Positions 19,183-29,324 of a stretch of 64,000 nucleotides of DNA are shown piece by piece (position 1 is the stretch's first letter; each line of letters opens with the position of its first letter). Where the stretch lies: positions 1-64,000 of the forward strand of contig NZ_JBBWVE010000017.1 in the NCBI RefSeq assembly GCF_041903755.1, in the 5' to 3' direction. The notes beneath the pieces were generated by a model. It was given only the letters and a program-made list of their open reading frames with translations, did no database searches and was not told where the DNA came from. Origin of the DNA: Thiocapsa roseilacustris. GTDB lineage: Bacteria > Pseudomonadota > Gammaproteobacteria > Chromatiales > Chromatiaceae. Both the position numbers and the translations under genes were made by a program.

Positions 19183-19409
19183 ACATCCGAGGCAGGCTTT
19201 TCCAAGCCAAGTAAGCCAAGTCCGATTATCTTTCCCCGTAGATCAGTCGAGCAAAAAGAACCGCTGGGCTTGCCTACATCTCCTTAGAGCGGATCGAAGG
19301 GTCCTGACCCCCCTTGAGGCGCTTGCTCGGTTCAGATGTCGATATTACACCGTAAAGCCGTCAAAGCTTGTTCTTACCCTGCGAGGCACTGTGCCCAGGA
19401 GCATTATCA

Positions 19410-20267
19410 ATGCCCGAGTTTTTTGTTGGCATCGGCGCGCAGAAATGCGCTTCGACCTGGCTTTATCAGATCTTATCTGACCACCCCGAAGTGTCGCTGA
19501 GCGCGACGAAGGAACTTGATTTCTTCTCACATTGGTATAACCGCGGCTACCAGTGGTACGAGCGTCACTGGACACTGACCCCATCAGTTCTTGCGTTTGG
19601 TGAAGTGTCTCCGTCCTACTTCTGCGAGCCTGGAGTGCCAGAGCGCATAAAGAGCTACAATCCGAAGGCTCGCATCCTGCTTTCGTTGCGTGATCCGGTC
19701 GATCGAGCGATATCCAATCATTTGCATGAGATTCGTGTTGGGCATTTGAAGGGGCCTGATCTGTCCTTCGAGTTCGGGCTGCGGAATAACCCGATGTATC
19801 TTGAGCAGAGTCGGTATGGTTATCATCTATCGCGATGGATTAGAGCATTTCCTATCGAACAAATCCTGATCCTGTTTATGGACGATATCGAGACCGACCC
19901 GAGAGAGGTCGAGACACGCGTTCAACAGTTTCTTGGAATCGCGACAGGGCATCGATCTGCCGCGCTCGCTGACCGCTCAAACGTCGGGCGTCTGTACAGG
20001 TTCCATCGGATCAACCAGGCGCGTAAAGCAGTCCGACGGATAGTGAAACGACTGGGTTTGGATCCTGTCTGGAAGCAAGCTCAGGCCGCTGGGCTTCAGA
20101 AGATCTATCGCCGGTTGAACTGGCGTCCAACTACCGAGGTCATGGCGCCGGTATCCTGCGAGACGAGGGATCGCCTGCGCGAGCAGCTGGTCGATGATAT
20201 CCGCCTGCTGGAGAGCATTTCGGGAAGGTCATTGGAGAACTGGATCCTGGGCTCGGCCAAATCTTAA
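19410..20267 (+). CDS. Sulfotransferase 1
   Basis: 285 residues from the ATG at 19410, which follows CCAGGAGC at good spacing; an upstream ATG at 19368 lacks this. The N-terminal GIGAQKCASTWLYQIL is the PAPS 5'-phosphosulfate loop of the sulfotransferase family, and SLRDPVDRAISNHLHE is the 3'-phosphate motif. It resembles the heparan-sulfate type (Sulfotransfer_1). Its place between epsG and the polymerase suggests it sulfates the EPS repeat unit or a precursor in the cytoplasm. Confidence 0.87.
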   Translation: MPEFFVGIGAQKCASTWLYQILSDHPEVSLSATKELDFFSHWYNRGYQWYERHWTLTPSVLAFGEVSPSYFCEPGVPERIKSYNPKARILLSLRDPVDRAISNHLHEIRVGHLKGPDLSFEFGLRNNPMYLEQSRYGYHLSRWIRAFPIEQILILFMDDIETDPREVETRVQQFLGIATGHRSAALADRSNVGRLYRFHRINQARKAVRRIVKRLGLDPVWKQAQAAGLQKIYRRLNWRPTTEVMAPVSCETRDRLREQLVDDIRLLESISGRSLENWILGSAKS

Positions 20268-20540
20268 GGTTTGCCACAGAGGGCGCATAGGACCCGGTCG
20301 GTAGGCTGTTGTTGACACCGTTTTAGCCCTGCCGGTTCGGAGTGATGTCGGCGACTGTGCCAGACTCATTAGGAGAGTTTCTGGCAGGGTTGGGCTAGTT
20401 CGCTGGCTTACGGCAAAACGAGGGTGTGCCTTGGAGTCGAACGATCCAGCCCCGGCCAGAACGGGATTACCGCCGTCAAAGCGGCGACCGCGGGCGTTTG
20501 GGGCAAGCGGCCGTAAGACCAAGCGCATGCCCACAACGAG

Positions 20541-22145
20541 GTGAATGTCGTGATCGGACGCAAAAGCCGAAGATGGGAGCAAGGGTTCCTGGGTCAGTAT
20601 CCTGCAGTCGACATACGGACCTGGGTAATCGTTTGGATCTTATCCGGAGCAGGGGCGTTGTCAGCCGGTGTGATCGGAAGTACCGGGAGCGCTCTGTACG
20701 CGGTTGCGCTGGCTGGGCTCGTGATCGGGGCCTATCTGGCCCTTCAGCTTCGTTTGTTGATTTGGAGCGCGATCGTGGGTGGCCTGATTATCGCCGGCAC
20801 CATTCAATTGTATCTTCCGGCCTTGCAGCAAGCACAATGGCTATTGGCGCCAATCTCGTTGGTTTTACTGGGTCATGTCGCGCTTGTCTCGATCTCAAGG
20901 CGTGATCACGTTGGTGAGCGACCGATCCCGGCTATTATTTGGTGGTCCCTGGCGTTCGTCCTTGTGACGATCGTCTCGAATGTATGGAACAATGTCGACA
21001 CAGATCGGCTGCTCGTGGGAATGAAGGGATATTTCCAGGTTTGGGGTCTGCTCTTCGCATTTGTATTGATCCCATGGTCGCATCGTACGATCGACGCAGT
21101 CCCGCGATTTCTTGTCATCTTGGCCCTAGTACAGCTCCCCTTTGTTTTACATCAGTATCTGGTGCTCGTTCCGAAACGGTCCGGGATGGGCGACGGCATT
21201 ATTGCAATCGATATTGTCGCTGGGACCTTCGGAGCCACTTTTGAAGGTGGTGGCGCAAATGCGATGCTCGCTGGTTTCATGGTGATGGTGTCGGTGGGGC
21301 TGATAGCAGCAGCACAGTTGCGGATCCTAAGATGGTCTTGGACCATTGTCTTAACCGCATTATTATTTGTGCCGCTGCTCATTAACATGGCGAAGGTATC
21401 GATATTCTATATTCTAGCCGCTTTTGCTGTCTTGTTCTGGCGCGACCTTTGGCGTCATCCAGCACGCTTTTTCGGTGGAACGTTCGCAATGGTTTTCATC
21501 GCGGCAATCCTTATGGCGGCTTTTGTAATGAACGCGCCGGATTCCTCGAAAGTGTACGACTGGCGTAGCCTTGTGCAGTTCACGTACGATCACAACATCG
21601 CGGAAGACGAGATCGGAGGCACAATGACACGGGCTTCTTCATTGCGATTTTGGGTGGAAGCTCATTCGCCGCTCGCCACGGATTTCACTAGGGTCATCAT
21701 CGGTCACGGGGTCGGCTTCACGAGGGTTCCGGACGAGAACAATCCGACCCAGTTAGTCGCTACGATGTTGCAGGATGGAGTGCCGTCACAGATCGACCTG
21801 CGCAGCAAGCCCGGAGTCACGACTGTCGCGACGATTCTTTGGGAAACCGGAGTGATCGGCCTTGTCTGCGTTCTTGGCCTCTTCCTCTCGACATATCGCG
21901 CCGCCGGTCGCCTCACAACTCGTTTTCCGGAGTACCCGGAGCGGGTCGCGGCCTTGAGAGCTGCACAAGCTGGCGTCATCATATTGGCGATTACATTGTT
22001 TCATAAGAATCTATTCGTGTTTGACGTCATTTATCAGACTTTGGTTGTTACAATTTGCGGTTATGTTGGGTTCTGGGACCGAAATGCCCTCTACCCGTCA
22101 GCGGAGCTGGTGAAAGATCGGAGCGCGCTACGTCCCCGAGCCTAA
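20541..22145 (+). CDS. Wzy-like O-antigen/EPS polymerase
   Basis: 534 residues with at least ten hydrophobic helices and a large loop between about residues 330 and 425, typical of O-antigen ligase/polymerase (Wzy_C) proteins. The start is uncertain: GTG at 20541 or GTG at 20550, the second about eight bases after GAGG. It should join lipid-linked repeat units on the periplasmic side of the inner membrane. The 270-base gap before it shows no gene. The assignment rests on topology and context. Confidence 0.75.
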   Translation: MNVVIGRKSRRWEQGFLGQYPAVDIRTWVIVWILSGAGALSAGVIGSTGSALYAVALAGLVIGAYLALQLRLLIWSAIVGGLIIAGTIQLYLPALQQAQWLLAPISLVLLGHVALVSISRRDHVGERPIPAIIWWSLAFVLVTIVSNVWNNVDTDRLLVGMKGYFQVWGLLFAFVLIPWSHRTIDAVPRFLVILALVQLPFVLHQYLVLVPKRSGMGDGIIAIDIVAGTFGATFEGGGANAMLAGFMVMVSVGLIAAAQLRILRWSWTIVLTALLFVPLLINMAKVSIFYILAAFAVLFWRDLWRHPARFFGGTFAMVFIAAILMAAFVMNAPDSSKVYDWRSLVQFTYDHNIAEDEIGGTMTRASSLRFWVEAHSPLATDFTRVIIGHGVGFTRVPDENNPTQLVATMLQDGVPSQIDLRSKPGVTTVATILWETGVIGLVCVLGLFLSTYRAAGRLTTRFPEYPERVAALRAAQAGVIILAITLFHKNLFVFDVIYQTLVVTICGYVGFWDRNALYPSAELVKDRSALRPRA

Positions 22146-22146
22146 G

Positions 22147-22311
22147 ATGTTCAATTCCAGTGATTTTTCATCGACATCGCCAGCCAGTTTTCGTATCGAC
22201 CTTCGTCGCCTTGATCGACTGACGTCTCCGGGCCAGCATCGAGTTGCCGAAATGCGTCTTGACACAACGATCGATGGCTCTGAAATTACCCCGGTTGTGG
22301 TCGCCGAGTAG
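22147..22311 (+). CDS. Possible 54-residue ORF after the polymerase gene
   Basis: ATG at 22147, one base after the polymerase stop, running 54 codons to a TAG. The product (MFNSSDFSSTSPASF...) matches nothing I know. No ribosome site is evident beyond coupling to the upstream gene. It may be chance or the decayed end of a former EPS gene. The rest of the gap to 22372 shows nothing. Confidence 0.2.
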   Translation: MFNSSDFSSTSPASFRIDLRRLDRLTSPGQHRVAEMRLDTTIDGSEITPVVVAE

Positions 22312-22371
22312 GGTGTGCGACCACTCGAAGAAAAAGCCACGGCGGTTTGCCGAAAGGGCGTCTCGCTGCAG

Positions 22372-23604
22372 CTATCGGGGCTTTCCACACCGCACTGAGT
22401 CATAAAGCGCGAGCATTTCTTCGCGATACCGATCAGGTGTGAAACGTTGTTCAACCAGACGACGCGCCTCCCTACCCATTTCCAGTAGAACGCCGTCGGT
22501 CATCTTTGCGACATTAGTCAACAAATGCGAAAGCTGCTCACAGTTGCCGCTTTCAAAAAGAAATCCCGTTTCCCCGGATAGAATCATTTCTGGAATACCG
22601 CCGATGTTTGCGCCCAGTACCGGTTTTCCTAATGCATAGGATTCTAAGATGGTCATCGGGGCATTCTCGTACCACTCCGAAGGCAAGACGACCGCGCGGG
22701 CTGATTGAATGATCGCGAGAAGCTCGGGACCGCTGCGGTAGCCGAGGAACTCGACGGATCCACCCGTCGACAAGGCGAGGGATTTAAGACGCGCCTCTTC
22801 CGGTCCGGTACCGATAATCCTCAACGGGACATCGGCTTTTTGAGCGGCTTGTATCAAAGTCGCAATCCCCTTCTCCGCAGCGAGTCGCCCGAAGTAAAGG
22901 AAGTATGATCCAACCGTTTTCGAAGTTTTATAGAGACTTGAGTCAATGTAGTTCGGGATATACCGAAGTTGCTGCTCAGGCCAGCCCCATTCGCGAAGTT
23001 TGCTGGAGTAGAACAGACTAGGAGTAATGATTGCTGAAAGATTGTTCTTATATATCCCTGTTACGCGGTGCGCTACGGATTCAAGTGCGACAAGTCCGCT
23101 GGTGACCAAGGAGTCTCTGACGCATTTGTTAAGCACTACGTGTAAGAGATTGCCGCCTCGGCATTTCTCACAAATGCCCTTTGCATTGAGCATCTTGTAG
23201 GCTGGACATGCGAGCTTGAGATCGTGTGCCGTTAAGACGATCGGGATGCCCCGTTCACGCAGAAGCGGAAGAATCGAAGGGGATATATGATGATAGACAC
23301 TATGTACATGCGCAATGTCAGGGTGAAACTTTTCTAATAATTGAAGTAAACGGTGTCGTGCTTCAAGTGAATAGATAACCTTGGTTGCCATAAGCAGCTT
23401 GCGAGACGGGCTGTAGCTGTTCCCGAATTCCAATTCATCGACAAAGTACGGTGACCAGTCCGAAGGCTCGTTATTCGGATGCTGCATTGAGTAAACGGCA
23501 GTCGACCAGCCGAGTTCGCGAAACATACGATCATGTTCGAGGAACATGGCGTCGGCTCCTCCGCGACGATAGTGGTAGTTATTGATAGAAAGTATCGATG
23601 GCAT
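22372..23604 (-). CDS. Glycosyltransferase family 4 (GT-B)
   Basis: 410 residues from the ATG at 23604, preceded by GGAGAG; an ATG six codons upstream is possible. A GT-B retaining glycosyltransferase: N-terminal NNYHYRRGGAD, central YFGRLAAEKGIATLI, and the nucleotide-sugar E-x7-E motif EWYENAPMTILE, then GKPVLG. CPAYKMLNAKGICEKCRGG is a cysteine-rich loop of the kind seen in some EPS transferases. It is the last gene of the minus-strand EPS run. Donor and acceptor unknown. Confidence 0.87.
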   Translation of the reverse strand: MPSILSINNYHYRRGGADAMFLEHDRMFRELGWSTAVYSMQHPNNEPSDWSPYFVDELEFGNSYSPSRKLLMATKVIYSLEARHRLLQLLEKFHPDIAHVHSVYHHISPSILPLLRERGIPIVLTAHDLKLACPAYKMLNAKGICEKCRGGNLLHVVLNKCVRDSLVTSGLVALESVAHRVTGIYKNNLSAIITPSLFYSSKLREWGWPEQQLRYIPNYIDSSLYKTSKTVGSYFLYFGRLAAEKGIATLIQAAQKADVPLRIIGTGPEEARLKSLALSTGGSVEFLGYRSGPELLAIIQSARAVVLPSEWYENAPMTILESYALGKPVLGANIGGIPEMILSGETGFLFESGNCEQLSHLLTNVAKMTDGVLLEMGREARRLVEQRFTPDRYREEMLALYDSVRCGKPR

Positions 23605-23911
23605 GTTTTCTATTCTCTCCATAGTCGCCTGTCGGGACCAATGACGGTGTGCTGCATCGGAAATTCGGGCAACGCTCGTGGAAATCCGCAGGGATCAAAT
23701 TGACAACTGACGTTTCCGGGTTCTGGCGCGGTCGGGCTTCAGTAGTACTTGGGGAAGCTGTGCTTTCGAGAGTGTTTGCGCGAATCTAAGCTTAAACCCC
23801 TCAAAGTATCTCACCCAGGTCACCAAACCCTTAGAAAGACGGTAACAACATTCTAACGATGGGGCAGACAAATATTCCGGGCATGTCTCTCGATCAAGTT
23901 TGTGTGTCGAC

Positions 23912-25465
23912 TCAGCGGATGTCCCGATCCGTCCCTCCGTGACCCCGTCGCCGAAAGCCCTGGACCAATAAGGCGAATTTTTCGCGCTCGGTCCGGGAAA
24001 ATGGCGAAACGAGGATGAGCATCGTGCAGAAGACCGCCGTTGCACTGAGACCATTCACAAGGAAAGGGAGCTGCGTGGTGGAAATCAGGATTCCGAGCGT
24101 TAGAGCGACGAGTGCGCCTAGCACCATCCGTAAGAAAAGATGAAGGTTGATCGTGATTCGAAACCCTTCGCGATAAAGTGCCAATACAACCCATCCAATC
24201 GTGAGAATGTTACCGACAGCGTTGGCGATAACGATTGCCCAGATGTTGAAAGTGGGGAGCAAGGGAATGGCGGAAAGGAGAGACCCTGACAAGAGCAAGT
24301 TCCCGATCAACAGTAAATGGGCTTTTTCGGCGGATTGCACGAGCAACTCGAGCTGAGAGCGGTAGCTCTCAAGGGCCAATACGCCGAAGATTGCCACCAA
24401 GATGTATGTGCCTTCGCCATACTTGCCTGCCGTCAGCCAGTCGACAAAAGGTACGCCGGCGGTTGCCAGAAATATTGTCGGGAGGAGCAGTAGGGCAATG
24501 CTGATCCGGAAGGTAACGTCCCCCATTGCAACGAGCTTTGCGAAATCGTCGGTCTCCTCGTACTTGGCGAAGAACAAAGGACGTATCAGCCCTTGAAGCA
24601 TGCCGGTGGGAAGATATCGGCGGACCAAGTCGGATATGGCGGAGATGAAACCAAACAAGCCAAGATCCTGAACTGTCAAGAAACGGGAGACTACAAGCCG
24701 ATTTGGCGCAGTGCCGTAAAGCGCACCTGCGAGCGTTTGGAGGTAGCTCCATACGCCGTAACGGAACATTCGCTTGCGGTTCCGTGATGGCCAGCTAGTG
24801 TCTCCGCGAGCACGGTCGGCGTCACGCCTCCAGCCGACAATCAGTGCGGTCAGGACGATAGATGCGGCAAGGGCCTCGGCAATGATCTCGACGACGATCA
24901 CCTCGAATAGCCCAATGCGGCCAGAAATTGCGAGCGCGACGACCATCGCAAGCTTAATCAACGCCGCCACCGCAAGGCTGTACTGGGACGCTTTCTGCCA
25001 GAGTAGAGATTCAAGCAGTCGCTGAACATGGAAGATCATGAGGCGCAGCCAGCCGACGATGAGGTAAAGCGGAAGTAACGACTGCCAGATTCCCAGGTCA
25101 AGCCATTGTTCAAGCGGCTGTTGCAAAAAGAAAACAGTGAGCAACAACCCGGCAACAATGAATGCCCTGGATGGGAGGCTCCAGAATACGATTCGGTACA
25201 TCGGCGCGTTATCGCCGCGTGACCTCAGAACTGGAACATACCTTAACGCGGTTTGGGAGACTCCGAAGGAGCTCAAGAGGCTGACGAAATTGACGAGAGC
25301 CTGTAGCAGAACGAGGGCGGCGAATTCAGCAACGCTTAGCTCACGAGCGAGGATGATCAGGACTAAAATGGAGGCGAATACGGTCGACGCCTTGCCGAGC
25401 AAAAAGTGCTTTAGACTAGACTGTACCCGCCTAAACCCGTAGTGTCGATCGAGCTGCTTGGTCAT
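23912..25465 (-). CDS. Wzx-like polysaccharide flippase
   Basis: 517 residues with about 12-14 predicted helices. The N-terminal KHFLLGKASTVFASILVLII and LARELSVAEFAALVLLQALV are typical of polysaccharide biosynthesis (MOP/MviN) flippases. It should move lipid-linked repeat units across the inner membrane before polymerisation. It lies between the beta-helix protein and the GT4 gene on the same strand. The 307 bases between it and the GT4 gene hold no recognisable gene. Confidence 0.85.
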   Translation of the reverse strand: MTKQLDRHYGFRRVQSSLKHFLLGKASTVFASILVLIILARELSVAEFAALVLLQALVNFVSLLSSFGVSQTALRYVPVLRSRGDNAPMYRIVFWSLPSRAFIVAGLLLTVFFLQQPLEQWLDLGIWQSLLPLYLIVGWLRLMIFHVQRLLESLLWQKASQYSLAVAALIKLAMVVALAISGRIGLFEVIVVEIIAEALAASIVLTALIVGWRRDADRARGDTSWPSRNRKRMFRYGVWSYLQTLAGALYGTAPNRLVVSRFLTVQDLGLFGFISAISDLVRRYLPTGMLQGLIRPLFFAKYEETDDFAKLVAMGDVTFRISIALLLLPTIFLATAGVPFVDWLTAGKYGEGTYILVAIFGVLALESYRSQLELLVQSAEKAHLLLIGNLLLSGSLLSAIPLLPTFNIWAIVIANAVGNILTIGWVVLALYREGFRITINLHLFLRMVLGALVALTLGILISTTQLPFLVNGLSATAVFCTMLILVSPFSRTEREKFALLVQGFRRRGHGGTDRDIR

Positions 25466-25502
25466 AAGGATGCTTGTATCAACAGGGCAATTTAGCGGGT
25501 GA

Positions 25503-25613
25503 GAAGTCCGACACTTGAAAGTCCGACACTTGAGTTTTGCTCGAATCGGCCTCGCTCATTATAGGCCGGCCGCCCAACCTCCAAGAACTCGTGACACCGC
25601 TCCACGGTGTCAC
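25503..25613. repeat. Short direct repeat and hairpin between EPS genes
   Basis: AAGTCCGACACTTG occurs twice in tandem at about 25503-25532. A perfect 8-bp hairpin (GTGACACC / GGTGTCAC, 25591-25598 with 25606-25613) follows. Both lie in the gap between the beta-helix gene and the flippase gene. There is no T-run, so the hairpin could be an attenuator, operator or RNA processing site. Confidence 0.4.
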
Positions 25614-25659
25614 GCATCCCACTGGCGCTACTTCGTTTGACTTGTTCGTGAGGCCGCTT

Positions 25660-28017
25660 TTAGTGGCGTGGCGGTGGGCCCTTGAACTCAGACTCGGTGG
25701 CGGGTGGGTCATCCTTGGAATCGGCTTCGCGTCGAAAAAGGGTGACAACCTTTGAACCGGGTATGTTCACGGCGGTGTTTTCGAATGTTTCGGAGACACT
25801 CCAGAAGCCTGCATCAGGCGCGACGGGGGCGACGTTGGCGGCGAGGACGTCGTTCGATGAATGTACCCGAATAAGTGCATGACCGAGAGGCTTCGCATTC
25901 CCGGAAAAGCCGAATAGGTGGACTGCCTCGGAATCGTTAATGCCAAGTACGGAGCTCTGACCTTGATACGGCTCGGAGATTTCCGCTTTCATGTAATAAA
26001 TATTGACGTTTGCAGAGTTCCGAATCTCAGACTGGAGGCTTGAATGTGAACGTTCGATATTCAGCCCGTAGAAGGATAGTCCGGCAGTCGAGTTTTTAAC
26101 CAACAGATGTCGATATTGCGGGTTCCTTGTCCCGTTCTTCATGCGGTTCCACTCTGCTGCGAGACCGTACCAACGCCCTGCCCCGGCTCCGGATACGAGA
26201 AAAGTCGGTTCACTTGGCTGCAGTCCTTTGGTCTCGTAAGCGGTCTGTGCGGCCATGATGCCTCGCACGATGGATGCAGGCCCCGCTTGCCAGTGCAGCA
26301 ATGTAAGGGGGCGATGGGAGGTGTTTTCCAGTAGAAGGGAGCTCAATGATGCGGTGGCGGATGAGTCCGCGGACGTTGCGAGCAGAGGGGAGTCGCTTTC
26401 GGCCTTCCACTCTCGGGACGCTGCGATAATCGACAGGTTTTTGGCTGCGCCCATTAGGTGTTGGTGCGGTCCTAAAGTTAAAGTATCCGAGACCTGAAAG
26501 ACCCCAGGCGGCACCAACACCTTCTGACTGCTGCCCAAGGCGGCCTTGAAGGCGTCCGTGTCGTCGTTGCCGTCATCGGGGACGGCGCCGAAGTCGGTCA
26601 CCTTGATCGTTTCCGGATCTTGGAAAGACGGGAAATCCGGTCCCCAAACATGCTTCCTGAAGATCGCTTCGTCGCTCCCGGGGACGGCATCCCTGGAAGT
26701 CTTAGCTTGTTCGTAGGGTCCATAGGTCGTGACACCATTGATCAGTGTCGCACACTCATCGCAAGCGAAGATATACTCTTCAACCAAAACAGAGGAAGAG
26801 GAATCGGAGCCGCCCGAGATGGGCGGGCGATCGCCGCTTTGGATGATCTCGGCGGCGCCGGTCACGTAGACGTTCCGCAGATAGACGCTACGAGCCCCAT
26901 GGTTGTCGAAAGCACGTTTACCGTTGGTCTTAACGCGTCCGTCGACGAGTGTGAGCGTGCCGTTGTGAGGGCGATTTCGCTTCTGAAGCGCGACTGCAGG
27001 GCCGGGCCCGGAAGCCTCGATCAGGAAGCCGGCGATGGTAATATTGGACTGGCCCTTCCAGTAAAGTGCCGAGATGCGCTGGTTTAGGAGTCGGACCCCT
27101 GCGATGATGGGATAACGGGAACGGTGATCGGCCCAAACACCATAGGCGCCGCCGATTACAGTCAGGTTGTAGACACCGCCCCCTTGACCTGGAGGATTGA
27201 GCACACCCGCGAAAGCGCCCTCGGCGAATACGGTTACGTCCTCGATTGTGGAACCCTGAGATCCGGTGTGTTGGATACCGACGGCTCCTTGATTTGCCTC
27301 GCGGCGAAGATCGATATCGATTCCCTTGAAGACCTGATTGAACGAGATATTCGGTTGCTCATGCCGAGGATCTTTGCTGCCCGCGTTCGTCGTGTCCCGG
27401 GGTTGAGCCCAGATCCTGACGAGAGGCTTGGGGTTAGATGCCTCGGAGAATCCGGTGGCGGCGTCCGCGAGTTTGAGAATAGCACGCTGACCTCTGGGTG
27501 ATCCCTGCAGGGCATTCGCGCGCCTTCGGTCCTGAGTCCATCCGCGGCCAGCGGGGTGAGGCTCGACGGGCTGCACAGCGTTAAGAGTGTCCGACACCAG
27601 ATAGGTGCCTGGAGGAAAGAATGCGACGAAACCCCGGTCTCGGGCGGTTTCAATGGCCTTTTGAATGGACAGGGTGTCGTCGTTATCATCGTCCGGGATT
27701 GCGCCGAATGCAGTGACAGGCAGAAAGCCGGATGACGCCATGCGTCGCTCTTCGGAATTCATTTGCGGCAAGTCTGCGGCAGAAACGTTTACGACTGAGT
27801 GCGCCAGAGCAGCAAGTAAAACAGTGGTGAAAAGAAGAAACCCATTCAGAAACGTCGAGGGCCTAACGGTCTGATCGGCCCGACCGCCGCGCCGCCTCAA
27901 ACTACTAACCTGCATGGGATTCCGACCGGGCAAAGCCCGGTTTTCGGGGCTAGGTAAGGTGTTGGCCAATAGGTCCGGGCGAGACGTATCCCACGTCCGT
28001 TTCTGTTGCCCGCGCAT
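25660..28017 (-). CDS. Exported two-beta-helix protein (GH55/pectate-lyase-3-like)
   Basis: 785 residues from the ATG at 28017, which has a perfect AAGGAGC seven bases upstream; an in-frame extension to 28257 would overlap the neighbouring sulfotransferase. After a long charged start, a hydrophobic segment at about 56-80 (FLNGFLLFTTVLLAALAHSV) acts as signal or anchor. Two right-handed beta-helix units begin with the same motif: VTAFGAIPDDDNDDT at about 101 with FFPPGTYLVSDTL, and VTDFGAVPDDGNDDT at about 470 with VPPGVFQVSDTL. Tandem helices are the GH55 plan (exo-beta-1,3-glucanases). It is probably a periplasmic or secreted EPS lyase, hydrolase or epimerase. It lacks the CGxPSY domain. Confidence 0.8.
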   Translation of the reverse strand: MRGQQKRTWDTSRPDLLANTLPSPENRALPGRNPMQVSSLRRRGGRADQTVRPSTFLNGFLLFTTVLLAALAHSVVNVSAADLPQMNSEERRMASSGFLPVTAFGAIPDDDNDDTLSIQKAIETARDRGFVAFFPPGTYLVSDTLNAVQPVEPHPAGRGWTQDRRRANALQGSPRGQRAILKLADAATGFSEASNPKPLVRIWAQPRDTTNAGSKDPRHEQPNISFNQVFKGIDIDLRREANQGAVGIQHTGSQGSTIEDVTVFAEGAFAGVLNPPGQGGGVYNLTVIGGAYGVWADHRSRYPIIAGVRLLNQRISALYWKGQSNITIAGFLIEASGPGPAVALQKRNRPHNGTLTLVDGRVKTNGKRAFDNHGARSVYLRNVYVTGAAEIIQSGDRPPISGGSDSSSSVLVEEYIFACDECATLINGVTTYGPYEQAKTSRDAVPGSDEAIFRKHVWGPDFPSFQDPETIKVTDFGAVPDDGNDDTDAFKAALGSSQKVLVPPGVFQVSDTLTLGPHQHLMGAAKNLSIIAASREWKAESDSPLLATSADSSATASLSSLLLENTSHRPLTLLHWQAGPASIVRGIMAAQTAYETKGLQPSEPTFLVSGAGAGRWYGLAAEWNRMKNGTRNPQYRHLLVKNSTAGLSFYGLNIERSHSSLQSEIRNSANVNIYYMKAEISEPYQGQSSVLGINDSEAVHLFGFSGNAKPLGHALIRVHSSNDVLAANVAPVAPDAGFWSVSETFENTAVNIPGSKVVTLFRREADSKDDPPATESEFKGPPPRH

Positions 28018-28193
28018 TTCTGCTCCTTCAGCGGATTTGCTGGGGTCCAGGATACTCTTCATGCGCGGGGTCTCCGCTAACCGGGGAACTGGCCGAGCAG
28101 AACACGGAAGAGCGCGCTGACGCTCTTGACGACGCCGGCAATCAAAGGAACGGTTGGTGTGATCGAGTCGGCTGCGGACATCGCCGAAAAAGC

Positions 28194-29324
28194 CTAAGTC
28201 GGATCGCCGAAGCTGTTGGCTAGGCGTCGCCGATACAACGCCTTGGCTTGGATCCACGCTCGAGCAGGATTCACGGCAATAACTGCCGCGACGTGTATAG
28301 GGTAAGAGCCGAGGATGAGGCCCATTCCGGCGAAACTGCGGGGGGCAGGAGGCATCGGCTTATACGCGAAATGGCCCATCATCGACCGAGTCAGGCGTTG
28401 ACAGAGGGCGATCTCGGCGCCCGTCAAAACATGTCGCCACTGATCTATGACGTCGCTCGAAATTCCACGCTTGTCGGTTGAGTGACTGAGGTTGGAGGAA
28501 CCCCAATGAGGGATATCCAGCATGCCCGGCTCGAAACCTAAGCCTGCAAATTCGCAGAGGCTGCGCACGGCCGACTCGGGGTTGGCGACGAGGTCTTCGA
28601 AACGGACCATACAGAAGCGACTCTGTCCTTGCAGAGCGAGAGCCTCGCGGTTGGCGGCAACCCAAAGCTTTGAGATCGTTATGGGGTGGTAGTTGATCCG
28701 GATCCTGAGCATCTCCCGAGAGGGGAGATGAGATGCGCCTAATTTTCTGACTTTCCAGCGGTTTTTCTGGGATGCCATGACTGCTCTGGGATCCCTTACG
28801 ATATGAATGAAGCGGGCGTCCGGGTAGAGTTCCAGCAACCTACGGGCGTAGAAAATGTTCCGCGGAGTCTGTTCGCAAGCGAGCGTCTTGCCTGCCCATC
28901 GGGCAATCTGACGTGTCACGGCTGCGAAAACTCCGGCAGCATTCCGCTCGCACTGGGGCAAGCATTCCACGATAGCCCGCGCCCGATCCAGTTCGCTCGG
29001 GTTGGGACCTCCGCTCCAAAGACCTCGCTCATGGCGCGCCAACACGGTGGCACCCAACAATGCCAAGTCACGCAGATCGCGGGGGTAGGTGACGCCATCG
29101 AGATCGCAGGCATCCCCGAAGAAATGGGTCTCTTGTAGCGTCAACACCTGACTGTGCTGACCGAAAAGGCGCGCCAGCATGGTGGTGCCTGATCTTGATG
29201 CACCGGTAACGAAGATAGCAGAAGGCAAAGCCGCGGCGGACGGCTCGGAGGTTTCTACAGCAATTGGACAATGCGCCAAGGTAGTGGTGGCATCGTCGCA
29301 TCCCGGCTCTGGAGTATTCTGCAA
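28194..29324 (-). CDS. Sulfotransferase 2
   Basis: 376 residues; the start is TTG at 29324 with GGAGTCC upstream. FVTGASRSGTTMLARLF is the PAPS-binding loop, and FIHIVRDPRAVMASQKNRW carries the 3'-phosphate motif (RDPR). FEDLVANPESAV is typical of Sulfotransfer_3 proteins. It lies between a glycosyltransferase and the beta-helix gene on the minus strand. A possible hydrophobic stretch near the C-terminus (GLILGSYPIHVAAVIAV) hints at membrane association. Likely a carbohydrate sulfotransferase. Confidence 0.85.
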   Translation of the reverse strand: MQNTPEPGCDDATTTLAHCPIAVETSEPSAAALPSAIFVTGASRSGTTMLARLFGQHSQVLTLQETHFFGDACDLDGVTYPRDLRDLALLGATVLARHERGLWSGGPNPSELDRARAIVECLPQCERNAAGVFAAVTRQIARWAGKTLACEQTPRNIFYARRLLELYPDARFIHIVRDPRAVMASQKNRWKVRKLGASHLPSREMLRIRINYHPITISKLWVAANREALALQGQSRFCMVRFEDLVANPESAVRSLCEFAGLGFEPGMLDIPHWGSSNLSHSTDKRGISSDVIDQWRHVLTGAEIALCQRLTRSMMGHFAYKPMPPAPRSFAGMGLILGSYPIHVAAVIAVNPARAWIQAKALYRRRLANSFGDPT

